DNA from: Brugia malayi
Lineage: Eukaryota > Nematoda > Chromadorea > Rhabditida > Onchocercidae
Reading direction: 5' to 3'
NCBI RefSeq assembly: GCF_000002995.4
Contig: NW_025062476.1
Coordinates: 4,583,001-4,647,000, forward strand
Length of the DNA stretch: 64,000 bases
Shown: one piece after another, positions 1 to 11,979 of the stretch
How the letters are laid out: the number at the start of each line of letters is the position of its first letter
Numbering within the stretch: position 1 is the first letter of the stretch
Notes under the pieces: generated by a model
Seen by the model: the letters and a program-made list of their open reading frames with translations, nothing else
What the model was told of the DNA's origin: nothing
Database searches by the model: none
Made by a program: the position numbers and the translations under genes

Positions 1-2066
1 AAAAGAAATTACAAGTAACAATTAGATTTAAATATGATTTCATTTTTCAACCTTTTGAAGAAATTAATTTTTCGGTGACAAATTTTTAACTTTCAATCGC
101 GATGAATGTTAATTTTTAAGTCATATCTATCTGTTGAATATCAAATTTATTTCTACCAATTAATTTAGGTAAATTATTTGTAGCAAAAAAAAAAAAAAAA
201 AAAGAAAATCAAATTTAATTTATAGCAAATAACATTTCCGCTTATTTGCAATAATACTTTTTGAATTTGTCCAAATTTATGTGTGTTCTTTGAAGCGCAC
301 CTTACTTTTGTTTTGTTTTTAACGAAGAATTTAATTCTACAATTATAGTATTTAATTTAATTTAAAATTATGGCATGTAAGAATGGATCATTTAAAATAA
401 ACTTAATTTTCAAATTTCAAATATATGAGAAATTTTCTGTCAAACCAACTTATCTGACTGCTAGAAAAAATTAATTTATATTTATGTGCGTTTACATCAT
501 AAACTATTATATTAAATAATGAAACAAAATTACGATTGATGTGATTACTTTATTTTTCTGCTTATAAAGCAAAATTAAATTTGATAGTGCTTATTTCAAT
601 AATATATTTATAGACATTTTAAATTATATTAGAAAAAAAAATTAAATTATTATGATTGCAAGTCAATTATTTAATTAAAAGTTAGCATTGTTCTTGTCAT
701 TATCATTGAAGTTTTCTGATGCTTGTCACTTGTCAACTTTTCAAAAGATAAATTCATATAACTCTCACTTTTTTTTAGGTTCTGAAAAAGAAAGTTATGT
801 TTTTTGAACAATAATTTTATCAGAATTTGAAAATTTAAAAAAAAATGTTTTCAGACATTTTTATTTTATTAATGCATATAAGTGTAATTTCTAACAGTTA
901 TATAAAATTTAACTAATATTAGAACAAAAAAAAAAAAAAAAACTTGAAACCAATAATATTAGAAATGTTTAACCATAGACATAATACTTTAATAGTAATT
1001 GAAGTAAATTAAATTAAAAGAAAAAAAGAGTAATTTTAGTAAATCAAAAAAAAAAAGTAATTGGTAAATAAAAAAATAAAAAAATCTTTGAGTTCAGTCT
1101 CGTTATTTGCTTTTTGTTTTTTTTTAATTCATATGGAGAAGAAAGTTGAAATTAAAATAAAGACAGATTTTTCCGGAAAGAGTAATATAATCATATAATG
1201 CTAGACAAGGAATTAGTATTACTAATTAAAAAAAAAAAATGTTCGTTTCTTATTATAACTAAAATGTCATCAGTATGAGAAAAGTTTCTCATCTTCAAAG
1301 GTGAGAATTTTTTTTTCCTTTTTCAAATTTTTGCTCTTTCTTTGTTTTAGTATTGAGATTAGGAATTTTACTTCTTATCCCAGAATCTTTTAATTTCTAT
1401 AACGTTCGCAAATTATTGAATCTTATTTTATTTCATTCTTCGTTTGAATAAGATCGGAATAAATTCATTTGTAAGATTTGTGAAAATTTAGACGTTATCT
1501 TAAAGTATTAAAGTATTACTAACCTATAATTTTTTTTTTTTTTTTTTAATTAAAATTATTTGAGAGAATGAAAATTGAGATACTATTCCATTTAATTAGT
1601 TCTATGAAAAAAGAAAGACAACTGTATGGTTTATGCATATTTGAATTATTTTTATATCGTTAAAGAAATGTAAATAATATCGATGATTGTCGTAAATTTA
1701 AATCAATGCAAAAAAAAAAATTAAATTTAAATCAATTGAGAAAAGGCAAATGCTAACAGCTGCTAATTTTGTTCCAGTCTAAATCAAAATTTTCTTTAAG
1801 GAAAAATGAATATTTATTATTTTCTTGTTTTCCTCATTCTATGCCACCACTAATTTTATGCTTGAATTCAAGCTTAAATTTGAAATGCGATTTTTAAAAA
1901 AATCCATCAATTCATTTTTTCAAAAAAACGTTTTTTGTTTTGAACTATTCTATCAGACGTAAACGACAACGAAGTCTTCCAGAAAATTTTAGCAAGTGGA
2001 AGCAAATTTTATTTCTCTGAATATATGGCATCAATTTACAGTGAATTATTATTTCGTTGGATTTAA
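1..2066. other. AT-rich upstream region, no gene seen
   Basis: Very AT-rich sequence with many A and T homopolymers and no convincing exon on either strand. It is probably the 5' flank of the Kv channel gene. A possible spliced-leader acceptor (TCAATTTACAG ending at 2041) lies 25 nt before the channel start codon. Confidence 0.5.
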
Positions 2067-5000
2067 ATGCCTGCTGTTGCAGTGCGAGAAGGGTCAAATT
2101 ATGGATTATTTAGTCGACGACCTTCAACTAAAAGGTTTGTTCAATTATTTTTAACATTTTAAAATTATTTTTTCAATTCGGAACAAAATAGCTAATCTTT
2201 GTTATTTATTAATTCTATCAGAAGAAACATTTTGCCTCACTTCTTATCATTGAATGTACAAACTAAAAGCATTTTTTTTCTTTTTTTTTGTTGAAATTAA
2301 CTTTTAGCTTTTCTTTGATTTCTTCTTCCTTCTCTTTGTCAAAAATAAAAACAGAAGTTTGGGAATCAGAATAATTTATTCTAATGTCTAATTCATGGCA
2401 AAAAAAATGTTGTTATAAATCATGAGAAAGTAAATTTTACAGATTTTATAATGATATTTTCTTGGATTTAATTCTTCGATTTAACTATATATTTTTTTCT
2501 TCCAATTTTGAAAATATTAAAAATGCAGAGGTAAAATTAAAAAAAAGTTTGGTAGAAAGTATTTGGTTAAAATTGCATAGATCAGTACTTGTCGCATATA
2601 AATGGCTCTCAAATTCATTTCTTGAAAGTGTTTTTTTTTTTTTATTTTAAGCTGATCTTACAAAACGAAAAAGGATAAAATTCAATTTAAATGCAAATAT
2701 ATAATGTCAAAATGGTGGTGTTTAATGGTGAACAGTTTATTCAAGTACCAATTCTTTAATTCCTTCATTTTTGAATAATTAGTCTAACTCATAATTAATT
2801 GCTATTATATTTCTCATTCGTAAATATAAGTATTTCCAATTTAATAGTGTCTTCATTAGAAAATTTTTATTTGATATTTCGATTAAAAAAAAAAAAAAAC
2901 AAAGTTAATAGATTTAGAATGATGAATGTTAGAGAAGGAATTACTTAGAGATTGACTTGAATTAGATCGAGCTAATCTACCATGATAACTCGATGAAAGT
3001 TGAAGTAAATATGAGTGAAAATAAGTTTACTGTAGCTAACGAATTAAAATTAATTAATTAAAAGAGTGAAAAACATTGATGATAAATTTGATATTCGTGA
3101 CAAGTAAATAACTTTGGATATATATACTCCGTGTATCCCAGTAATGAGATTGCAAATGATTTCAAATAGCAACATTCTTAATGATATCAATGTTAGCACT
3201 CATTTTTAAATTTTAAAATGATCAAATTTTTTTTTTCTATTTCATATTTTGCTAATTTTAAATAATACATAAATCGTTTAACTATTTCTCATTCAATGAA
3301 TGACGTTTACGCTAATAATTTTAAGTTGATAATAATGCTTGCAAAGTGTCTTTTTTCATATATCATTGAATGTGTGTGTGTGTGTGTGTGTGTCTTTCAG
3401 ATATTTGAACATTTAGTAATTAAGCATTCTTTTTTTTTTTAGACGTTCACAATCACACCTATCTCTAATTATTATTTTGCTGTTTTATTCGAATCGGCTA
3501 ATGTTACTCGTTCTATACAAATAATATTAATATTTAATTGTTTTTCTTTTTTCTTACAAATTTTTTGAAATTGAATTTTGGCAATTCGTTAAAGAAATGC
3601 TTGGAAAATATCGATTTCATGGAAAAAGGTACAAATAAAAAGTTTTCAAATATTTAAAAGATATTTGTATTTCTGATGAAAATATTAAATTTTTCAAAAA
3701 ATTGTCATACAAATTCTCATACAATTTGTAGTATGTTACAATTGATGTATGAATAATATTTAAAATACAATTTATTATTTTTGCAGTGAAAAAATAAGCA
3801 ACAATTCCTTGCAATATTATTATAAATTAATACCATTTACTAATAAGCTAATTTTGTTATTTGTTCATAATTAGTATGAATTAATTTATTCATTAAAAAT
3901 ATTTACAAATTTATTCCATTCTTTTTTCATTTTTTATTTTCTCTAAACGATCTATCATAAATATTTAAAAGTGTGGCAAAATAAAAGAAATAACTGATGT
4001 ATTTATATAGTAAATTTAAAAAATTTTTTTTAACTATAACAGAAATTCTTTAAGATAATTTATATTCTTGAAATGAATTTCAGGCAAATAGAACATTTAC
4101 TCAATGTTCATCCAGAAAAATACCGCAGTCGAAGTGGTCGATCAACACGAACTTCAACACCCATTAATTTACATGATATTGATTGCCATCGATCACGTTC
4201 GGTTGATTTTTTGTAAGATAATTTTATTTAACAATAGACAGAGGAAATGTTATAATTTTTTATTTCTGTAAAAAAATTTCATAAATTATTTCAAAATTTA
4301 AGCTTTTCTAACTTTTCTTCCCAAAATTTTACACATAATTTGAATTCAGAATGAAAAAAAAAATTAGATTTATAAAACGAAAATTAGATTTATATATTTC
4401 TATCCAAATTTATTTAATATAATTGTATGCTGATGAGTGAAAATTTATATTGCATATTTAGTTTTCCTTTTAAACTTTACTCTCTCTATATGTATGTAAC
4501 ACAAACAATAGCTTGTCTAAATTTTAATTCAAACGTAATATTTTTAACGTAACGTAACTTAACGTAAATCTACGATACCTCCATGACATACTATTATTAA
4601 TTCTAATTTTGCATCATCAAAAAACATAATTTTCCCAATAATTTTTAAACGAGAGTATATATAATATATGAGTTAGGAATAATTATTTGATATAGCATTA
4701 GCTCTAAAAAGTTTATTTCACAAGAAAATTTCGTGAATTCTTGACATTTCATGAATTCTCGACCGATTGACTAATTTGAACTAATAACTTTTAAGCTGAA
4801 ATAATTCGCAACAGTAACAGTAATTTGATGATAAATTTTTAAAATCAAATATGATTACTTCACATTTGATTTTAGTTCATCAAGGTAACTCAAAAACTGG
4901 TATATTCAGATCGAGAAAAGTCTATTCACACCTGTAATTGAATCGATCTACCTATCTATCTAATTATATATGTGTTGTATGTGTGTATGTGTATGTAAGC

Positions 5001-7888
5001 AAATGTTAGTTCTAAGTTAAGCTGAGAGAATGAATATACTAAAAGAAGGAAGAGATTATTGAAGCTTTACACAAATGCCAATTATTTGCGCCAGCTGCTG
5101 CAATTGATGAGTACCGGACCCGGCCCGGCCGGCGTGTGTTTCATACATGATCCATCCATCCATCCATCCATCCATCCATCTATCTATCTGTCTATCTATC
5201 CATCCGCTAAAACATTTTGAAAAGCTCTCTTAGCCTTCTTTTTATTCCTTATTTCTTGTCACTTTTTCTTCCATAAATTTGTCATTAAAATAATTTTTAC
5301 AGCAGGAAAAATTTAACTTCAAAAATGGAATAAATCGTTAATTAAATGCTGTTAGTTAGTTCATTTAGTGATTTGCTCTTTTGATTTTAAAAAAAAAAAA
5401 ACTTCACAAATATCAAATGTTTAACAAAAAAGAAAACAATAATGAATTAGGTGTTTAATTTGCTAAAACGAAAAGCTGTCAATCATACATTGAATGTAAT
5501 ATGTTTGCAATTCAATAATAATTTGTATTTCAATCAAACAAAACTAATTTAATTAGATTTATTATATTTTATTTCTTCTCCATCTATTAATTTATGCTTT
5601 TTTTTTTGTTATCGAAATACAAAAATCTAATAATAATTAGAAATAGATCAAGGATGATATATTTAAAAATATGGAAGTTCTTCGTCATGAAGTTTGATGA
5701 GAACAAGCTTTAATGATAGCACATCGTGTATTTTAATAAAATATCTTAATAATAAATGAAATATAAAAATATATATTTGAGATATATTTTTACCTCTCTC
5801 ACTGAGAGACTAATTTGTACTCATTTACTATTTTTTTTAAGCACTTTTATTGCTCTTATTTTAGAATGATTTAACAAAACGCTCATCTTACTTAAATTAT
5901 CTCGATAGTACCATTAATTTTATACCTGGTTGATTAGGTGAAAATTTTCCATTTCAATTCATAAAAAATACTTCTGTTTAATGGGATAAAAAAAAAAAAT
6001 GAACGAATATTCCATGCAGTCTAACTGTTTTGATTTATCAAATCAAAGCTTCTACAGGTCACCCATCATGGACACACCATCAAATAGGGAGGTAAGTGAT
6101 GAAAAACCAAACAATGGATCTATTTTCCCGATGATAACAGAAGAAGAGGCTAGTCTTCAATAATTTTTTTTTTTTGAATTTAAATCAAGATTTATTTTTT
6201 CGAAAATCTATTAATTTGATTTATTAACCTTATTCTTTGTCGGATACTTAATAATTTATCATATATTTCGTTTCATTTTTTCCACCATGTATTTAGTTTT
6301 ATAGTACTTTGTTGACGTATGAATATTTTTAGCCAAACAATATAATGTTTAATGATACGTCATCAGCAAAACAACTAGAGCGAAATCTAATTACAATTAA
6401 TGTTTCTGGTCTAAGGTTTCAAACTTATGAATCAACATTAGAAAGGTAAGTGAAATAAGTGCTTTTAATGTTTATCAATTGCAAAATCTTTCTGCTAGAT
6501 TAAGCTTCCAATTTACTCAAAGCAGAATTAGAGCTTGCATGCTTAATTATGGTGCTTTTGAAGTTATAAATAATTTAAACATAAATTTTTTCATCCGTCT
6601 AAAAGTATCATTATAAAGCTTCTTTGCATTTTCCTTTTTTTTTCAAAGTTTATGAAAATTTCAACTTTAAAATATAGAAGTTTGCAAAATATTAATATAA
6701 TTTACATTAGGAAAATGAAATAGAAATCCTAAAAGTGTGCCATTGCCATTATGTAGAATTGGAAAATGAAGCATTTCTGAATTGTACTTTTAAAAGAAAA
6801 AGAAATTCCACTTAACTCATCATCCATCCTTTATTTCTTTTAAGAATTTCTTTAAGCAATCCCTCATTCAATTTGCTGTTCACTGGAAATTTACTGGAAA
6901 TGTTCAATAATAATTAGTGGAAATACCGAACAATAACAATAACAATAATAATAATATTAATAACATTTAATAATAACAATAGTAATAGTATTAATAATGG
7001 TTAATAATAATAGTAGTAGTAATAATAATAGTAAATGGAATAAGAAATCGTCTAAAATAATTTTTAGGAAAAGAGAAGTGGAATTTCTTTTTCTTCCAAA
7101 AGTATAGTTCAGAAGTACTACTAATTATAATAAATATTATTATTGTTATTATTTACTTCTCAATTCAGTGTAATAGCATGGTACTAAACTTTTAGGATTG
7201 CTATCTCATTTCTTACTTAACTTAATTTTACTTAGTTTAATTCTTTTTGACGGATATATTTCATTGTCATTATTGATAGATATCCATTAACACTGCTTGG
7301 TAATTCATTCAAACGAAATCGTTTCTGGGATCCCAAAAATGAAGAATATTTTTTTGATCGGCATCGTACAAGGTTAACTTTTTTCCAGTTTGAATTTCTT
7401 TTTTTTTTTTTTTTTTTCTAGTGGTTTGCATTAATACTTGAACGATCATTGAAAAATGTGTAAAATGTTTTGAAAGACTTTGAAAATAATTTTTATTTTC
7501 ATTTGTTATAAGAATCAACAAACAAAGCTTTTTGTTGACATTATCTTATTTACTAAACTATCTATTTTTATTAAAAATGACTATGTTTTAATGGTACAAA
7601 GTATTTTGATATGACACTAACTGTAATTTTTCAGTTTTGAATCAATACTGTATGCATATCAAAGTGGCGGTATTATGAAAAGGCCGGAATCGGTACCAAT
7701 CGATATGTTCGTCAAAGAGCTCAAATTTTTTGAAGTAAATCCAAAATTACAGAAAGTTAAAAAGAAGAAATCATTTGTTTTCAATTTCAATAAAAATAAT
7801 TAATGATAACTTTGTTCGATCTAAAACTCTTACCAAAAATATAAGATACAAATATATTTATTTAATTTTTTGTAGCATTTGATTATGA

Positions 7889-7920
<32 letters not shown>

Positions 7921-10583
7921 TATAGATGGGTGAAGAATTGTTAGAAAAATTTTGGATTAGTGAAGGTTACGAGAAACCAAAAGAAATTCAAATGCCTCAA
8001 AATGTATTACAGCGACAGCTATGGGAATTAGTAGAATATCCAGATTCTTCATTATTCGCTCGTATATTTGCGCTTCTGTCTATTTTTGTTATTAGCATGT
8101 ATGTATTTTTGAAAGTTTAATAAAATTTTAATAATTTTCTAAAAATTTCCATTCAAATTTTTTAGCTTTATAACTTTATAAGAGATCATACTAAGGTCAC
8201 TTTCATATATCAATGGAAGAAATTTCGATAATTTAGTTAGATTTTAGCTCAATAATATCATTTTGCTTGGAAACACTACCATCAATGAAAGAAAATCCAG
8301 GTGACGTACGCGACTGGTCTAATCCATTTTTCTACATTGAATTATTCTGTATTATTTGGTTTACCATTGGTTGGTTATTATTTCTTTTACATTTTATATA
8401 TTGCAGTAACTAAGTTAATATAAATTCACAGTTTTAGCTTCAATTTTTTAGAAAAGAAATCTTGTTTTCGTTGTTAATAATTTGAAAAAATTTTTCACTT
8501 ATTTTTTAGAATGCACTTATATAAAATGTAAGTATTGATTTCGAGATGGTCGATTAGAAGTGAAAATTTCTTCCTTTAATGGACCATTTATTGCCTCACT
8601 AAATCACAGAAAATTTCTCTCATGAGACAAACAAAACTTTTATTAGTGCATAGATTGGAAAAAAAGAAAAAAAACGTCATTCAAGCCAATTTAAACTTCT
8701 GAGTTAGGCATTTATTTTAAACTTTAAGTGACTTGCATGCTAATTACTTTTTCATACAAATAGCAGTTTTAATGCTCAATAAATAAAAACTTTTGAATTT
8801 GAAACTTATTATTTTATGAAAAAGGGAAATATGCATCATTTCAGAATTACTACTACGATTTATAAGCTGTCCAAATAAGTTCAGCTTTCTTCGCTCTGTT
8901 CTAAACATCATTGATTTCGTTGCTATTGCTCCTTTTTTTGGTAATTTAATGTGGTATGTTAGTATATGAGCTAATTAAACATATGAATTTTTTGAAAAAA
9001 AAATTTTTCATTTAGAAATTATAAACAACAATTATGGGAATAATTTTAAAATAATCATCAATTAATTTCACTCATAAATTATCATTGATAAATGAAAAGC
9101 TATAATGTAAAGTTAAATTTCATCAAAGAGATATCATAAGTTTTAGGATGGATTCAACTAAATCCAGTTCATCAATGTCATTTGCTGTATTACGTGTTTT
9201 ACGATTAGTACGAGTATTCAGGATATTTAAGCTTAGCAGGTTGAACTTTTCATTTATTATTATGAATGAATTTCTATTTATATATTAATCATTTAAATCG
9301 ATTATTGATAACATAATGCATTTAGAAATGAGATAAAGATGAAGAAATGCGATGATTTATTTATGAAAGTTTGAATTTATGAAAATTACTATTGCAGGCA
9401 CTCAGTTGGTTTACAAATCCTTGGCAAAACATTTCGTGCATCCATACAGGAATTTTGTCTTCTTATCTTTTTTATGGTTATTGCTCTGGTACTTTTCTCT
9501 AGCGGTGTTTATTTTGCTGAACAGAATGAACCAAATACAAAGTTTACCTCAATTCCTGCTTCATTTTGGTTTGTTTTGGTAGGCTTTACTATTCTATATC
9601 ATCACTTTATTCTTTTAATTAACTTTCATAATTGAAAATATCGTTACAAATTTTAATAAAATCATCTTTTCATTTCAATTTATTTCAGGTTACAATGACT
9701 ACAGTTGGGTAAGTTTTGTATTTTTCGGGAGGAGATATGTTGTGCATGTATCTCTTATATTGATGTTTATTAATTCAAATTTCGCTAATAATTAATTATT
9801 CGTAAGAATTACTTATTGAAGCTTTCATATTAGTAGCACATAATCTTATCAAATTACCAATTATCCAAAAAAAAAAAAAAAAAAAAACTGTAATGGTTGA
9901 TGAATCTCTTGACCTCTTTCATGTTATACCTTTTTTGTGCTCAAAGTATAATTTTCATTACTTAGGCTAAAAAAAGTAGAAAATAACTGCAAATTATCTG
10001 ATACCTAATTACAACATTTTTCTTTTAACCATTTTTTTTTTCGTCCTACTTTTGAAATGTTTACACAAAATTGTGATGGTGTTAACACATAGTTAAAGTG
10101 GAAATTTGAGTCTTATTGTCATTCTTATAAGTGTTGTATTTACTTTCTTCATTTTTGAGTGGATGTTTTTTTTTTTTTTTTTCGAGAATTTCGAGAAAGC
10201 TACTTTTAAATGAAATCATTTTTTTTTTTTTTTTAAGGTATGGGGATCTAACGCCAACTGGAGTTTACGGTAAGCTAGTGGGTGGCTTGTGTGCATTAAT
10301 TGGTGTGTTGACACTTGCCCTACCTGTACCCATTATTGTAAGTGTTCCTTAGTAAATGGATAAATCTTTTCTTGATAATATTGAAAAAAAAAGAAAAACT
10401 TTTGACTTATTTAACATTTCTAATCTAGATACTTTTGTTAGAACTACTTTTATTATTTGCTTACCTTCCTTTCAGGTAGCAAATTTTAAGCATTTTTATC
10501 GACAAGAAACACGATTAGCACAAATGCGTGCATCAGCTGAAGAAGATGAAACAAATTCAGAGCATTCATCCAAGTCACCGTGA
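2067..10583 (+). CDS. Shaker-family (Kv1) voltage-gated potassium channel alpha subunit
   Basis: Fourteen exons, 480 aa: 2067-2134, 4084-4212, 6058-6091, 6333-6445, 7280-7372, 7635-7734, 7926-8098, 8248-8369, 8845-8953, 9147-9239, 9398-9578, 9689-9708, 10238-10337, 10476-10583; phases match at every junction. The product should tetramerise in the plasma membrane of excitable cells and pass outward K+ current. A T1 domain (about residues 90-200, starting near [18 protein letters not shown]) is followed by six membrane segments. The S4 sensor is [16 protein letters not shown], and the pore carries TMTTVGYGD with the filter glycine codon split by an intron. The S6 gate reads [11 protein letters not shown] (usual Shaker PVPVIVSNF). 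The pore helix has FWFVLV where Kv1 usually has FWWAVV. The short C-terminus ends EHSSKSP with no PDZ ligand. The family is certain. Orthology to C. elegans shk-1, as opposed to a divergent paralogue, is not. Confidence 0.93.
3371..3393. repeat. (TG)n microsatellite
   Basis: Uninterrupted TG dinucleotide run inside the first intron of the Kv channel gene. Confidence 0.95.
4533..4566. repeat. short AACGT-type degenerate tandem repeat
   Basis: AACGTAA recurs several times in about 34 nt in the second intron of the Kv channel gene. No function is evident. Confidence 0.6.
5113..5205. repeat. GC-rich patch followed by (CATC)n/(TATC)n microsatellite
   Basis: A CCGG/CGGCCCGG-type GC-only stretch at 5113-5134 is followed from 5151 by CATC tetranucleotide repeats that degrade to TATC. 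It lies in the second intron of the Kv channel gene and contrasts sharply with the AT-rich surroundings. Confidence 0.85.
6931..7034. repeat. degenerate (AAT/AAC)n trinucleotide tract
   Basis: Imperfect AAT, AAC and AGT triplets over about 100 nt inside the Kv channel intron that precedes the exon at 7280. Confidence 0.8.
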
Positions 10584-10591
10584 CAATTAAC

Positions 10592-10646
10592 CAACGAAGC
10601 GGTTTATTCAAGCATTTTCTCTATCACACAGTCTACCGCTTCGTTG
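10592..10646 (+). other. 3'UTR inverted repeat (12-bp hairpin)
   Basis: CAACGAAGCGGT at 10592-10603 is the exact reverse complement of ACCGCTTCGTTG at 10635-10646, with a 31-nt loop. The first arm starts 8 nt after the channel stop codon, so the hairpin would form at the head of the 3' UTR. Function unknown. Confidence 0.7.
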
Positions 10647-11979
10647 ACTAGTTTCACAACATCCACTAAATCTTCAGATTGAAAAAAAAAAAATTAATTA
10701 AATAATAGAAAATTATTGGATTAAAATCTGATATTCATGAGAAGACCCATTTCTTGACAAGAAGTTCAGGTGCTCTTCTTATTTATTTATTCATCATTTT
10801 AGAAATCTTATATATTATTCACGCTTTAGCATTCTTTCAATCCTTTTTTTTTAATGCAAAGAAATGATCTATCATGAATTTTAAAATTAAACAGGGTATT
10901 ACAGCAAATATTTAATGTGAAATGTGATCATTCTGTACACTTGTTTATATGTATATTTTGTTGTTTTTGTTGCTCATAACGTTGTCATTGATGAAAATGT
11001 CCTTCCTGTACACAGCTGGCCAATTCAATTTTATATAATGCGATACTTCATTTGCCTACCGAAATAAATTGAAGGCAATGCAAACTGCCTCATAAGTTAC
11101 CTTTCCTTTTTTTAAAGCCATCCCTAACCAAGAAAAGGAAAAACGAAAAGTGATTACCAATTAAAGAATATCTCATCTGCTGCAAATAGAAAGATTCCAA
11201 AAACTGATTTGAAATATATGAATATGTCTTGCATGAAAATACGAGCTCTGCCATGGAAGCGCAACTTTAAAAAATTTTATTCATTTTATAGTTTATATAA
11301 TAGCGAGTACCGTCATCAGACCACATAAAAAAAAAAAAAAAAAAAAACATTAATAAAACTAAATTGATTTTCTATTAATGTATACAAATTTTATTTCACA
11401 GCAACTTCACTATACAACTAATCACGCAATTTTGAAAGCGATTGGAATTTCCAGACTTAAAATTGACCATATGTGATATGTGTGATGAATATATGTTAGA
11501 ACAAAATTCATTAGTACGGAAACTGAATGAAAGAATCATTGCATTTAATACCAACTTAAAACTTAAAAAGAACATAAAAAATTAATGAATGATATATATT
11601 ACTTTATGTTTAATCATTAAAAAGTAATTCTCCTCACGTCGTACTGCTCGATCAAGCATTATTGGCTTCACCTAGTGAAAGATTATATATTGTTGAATTA
11701 TGTACTCTTGTAACAGTTGAATTGGTATCTTGACCAATTTAAGACGAAATGGTATCATCCCGTGTTGATAAATGCTGTAAAGAGGATGTCTCAACCAGTG
11801 TCTTAGCTGCGCTGCTGTCGTGAGAGTACCCCTTGGATCTAAATTTAACAAAGTGGAGATGTTATCCAGGACGGAAGTAGGTTTATTACTTTACCTTACC
11901 AAAAAATTGCTAGTTTTTGAACCTTCCATAGCACAGTAACCAATGTTGGGTGGTAGTGAAACTGTCTCTTTATTACTAA
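10647..11979. other. intergenic region between two convergent genes
   Basis: Contains the 3' UTR of the Kv channel gene (an AATAAA on + at 11063-11068 is a candidate poly(A) signal) and, at its right end, the 3' end of the zinc-finger gene on -. TTTATT, which is AATAAA on -, occurs at 11882-11887 and 11969-11974. No exon seen. Confidence 0.55.
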
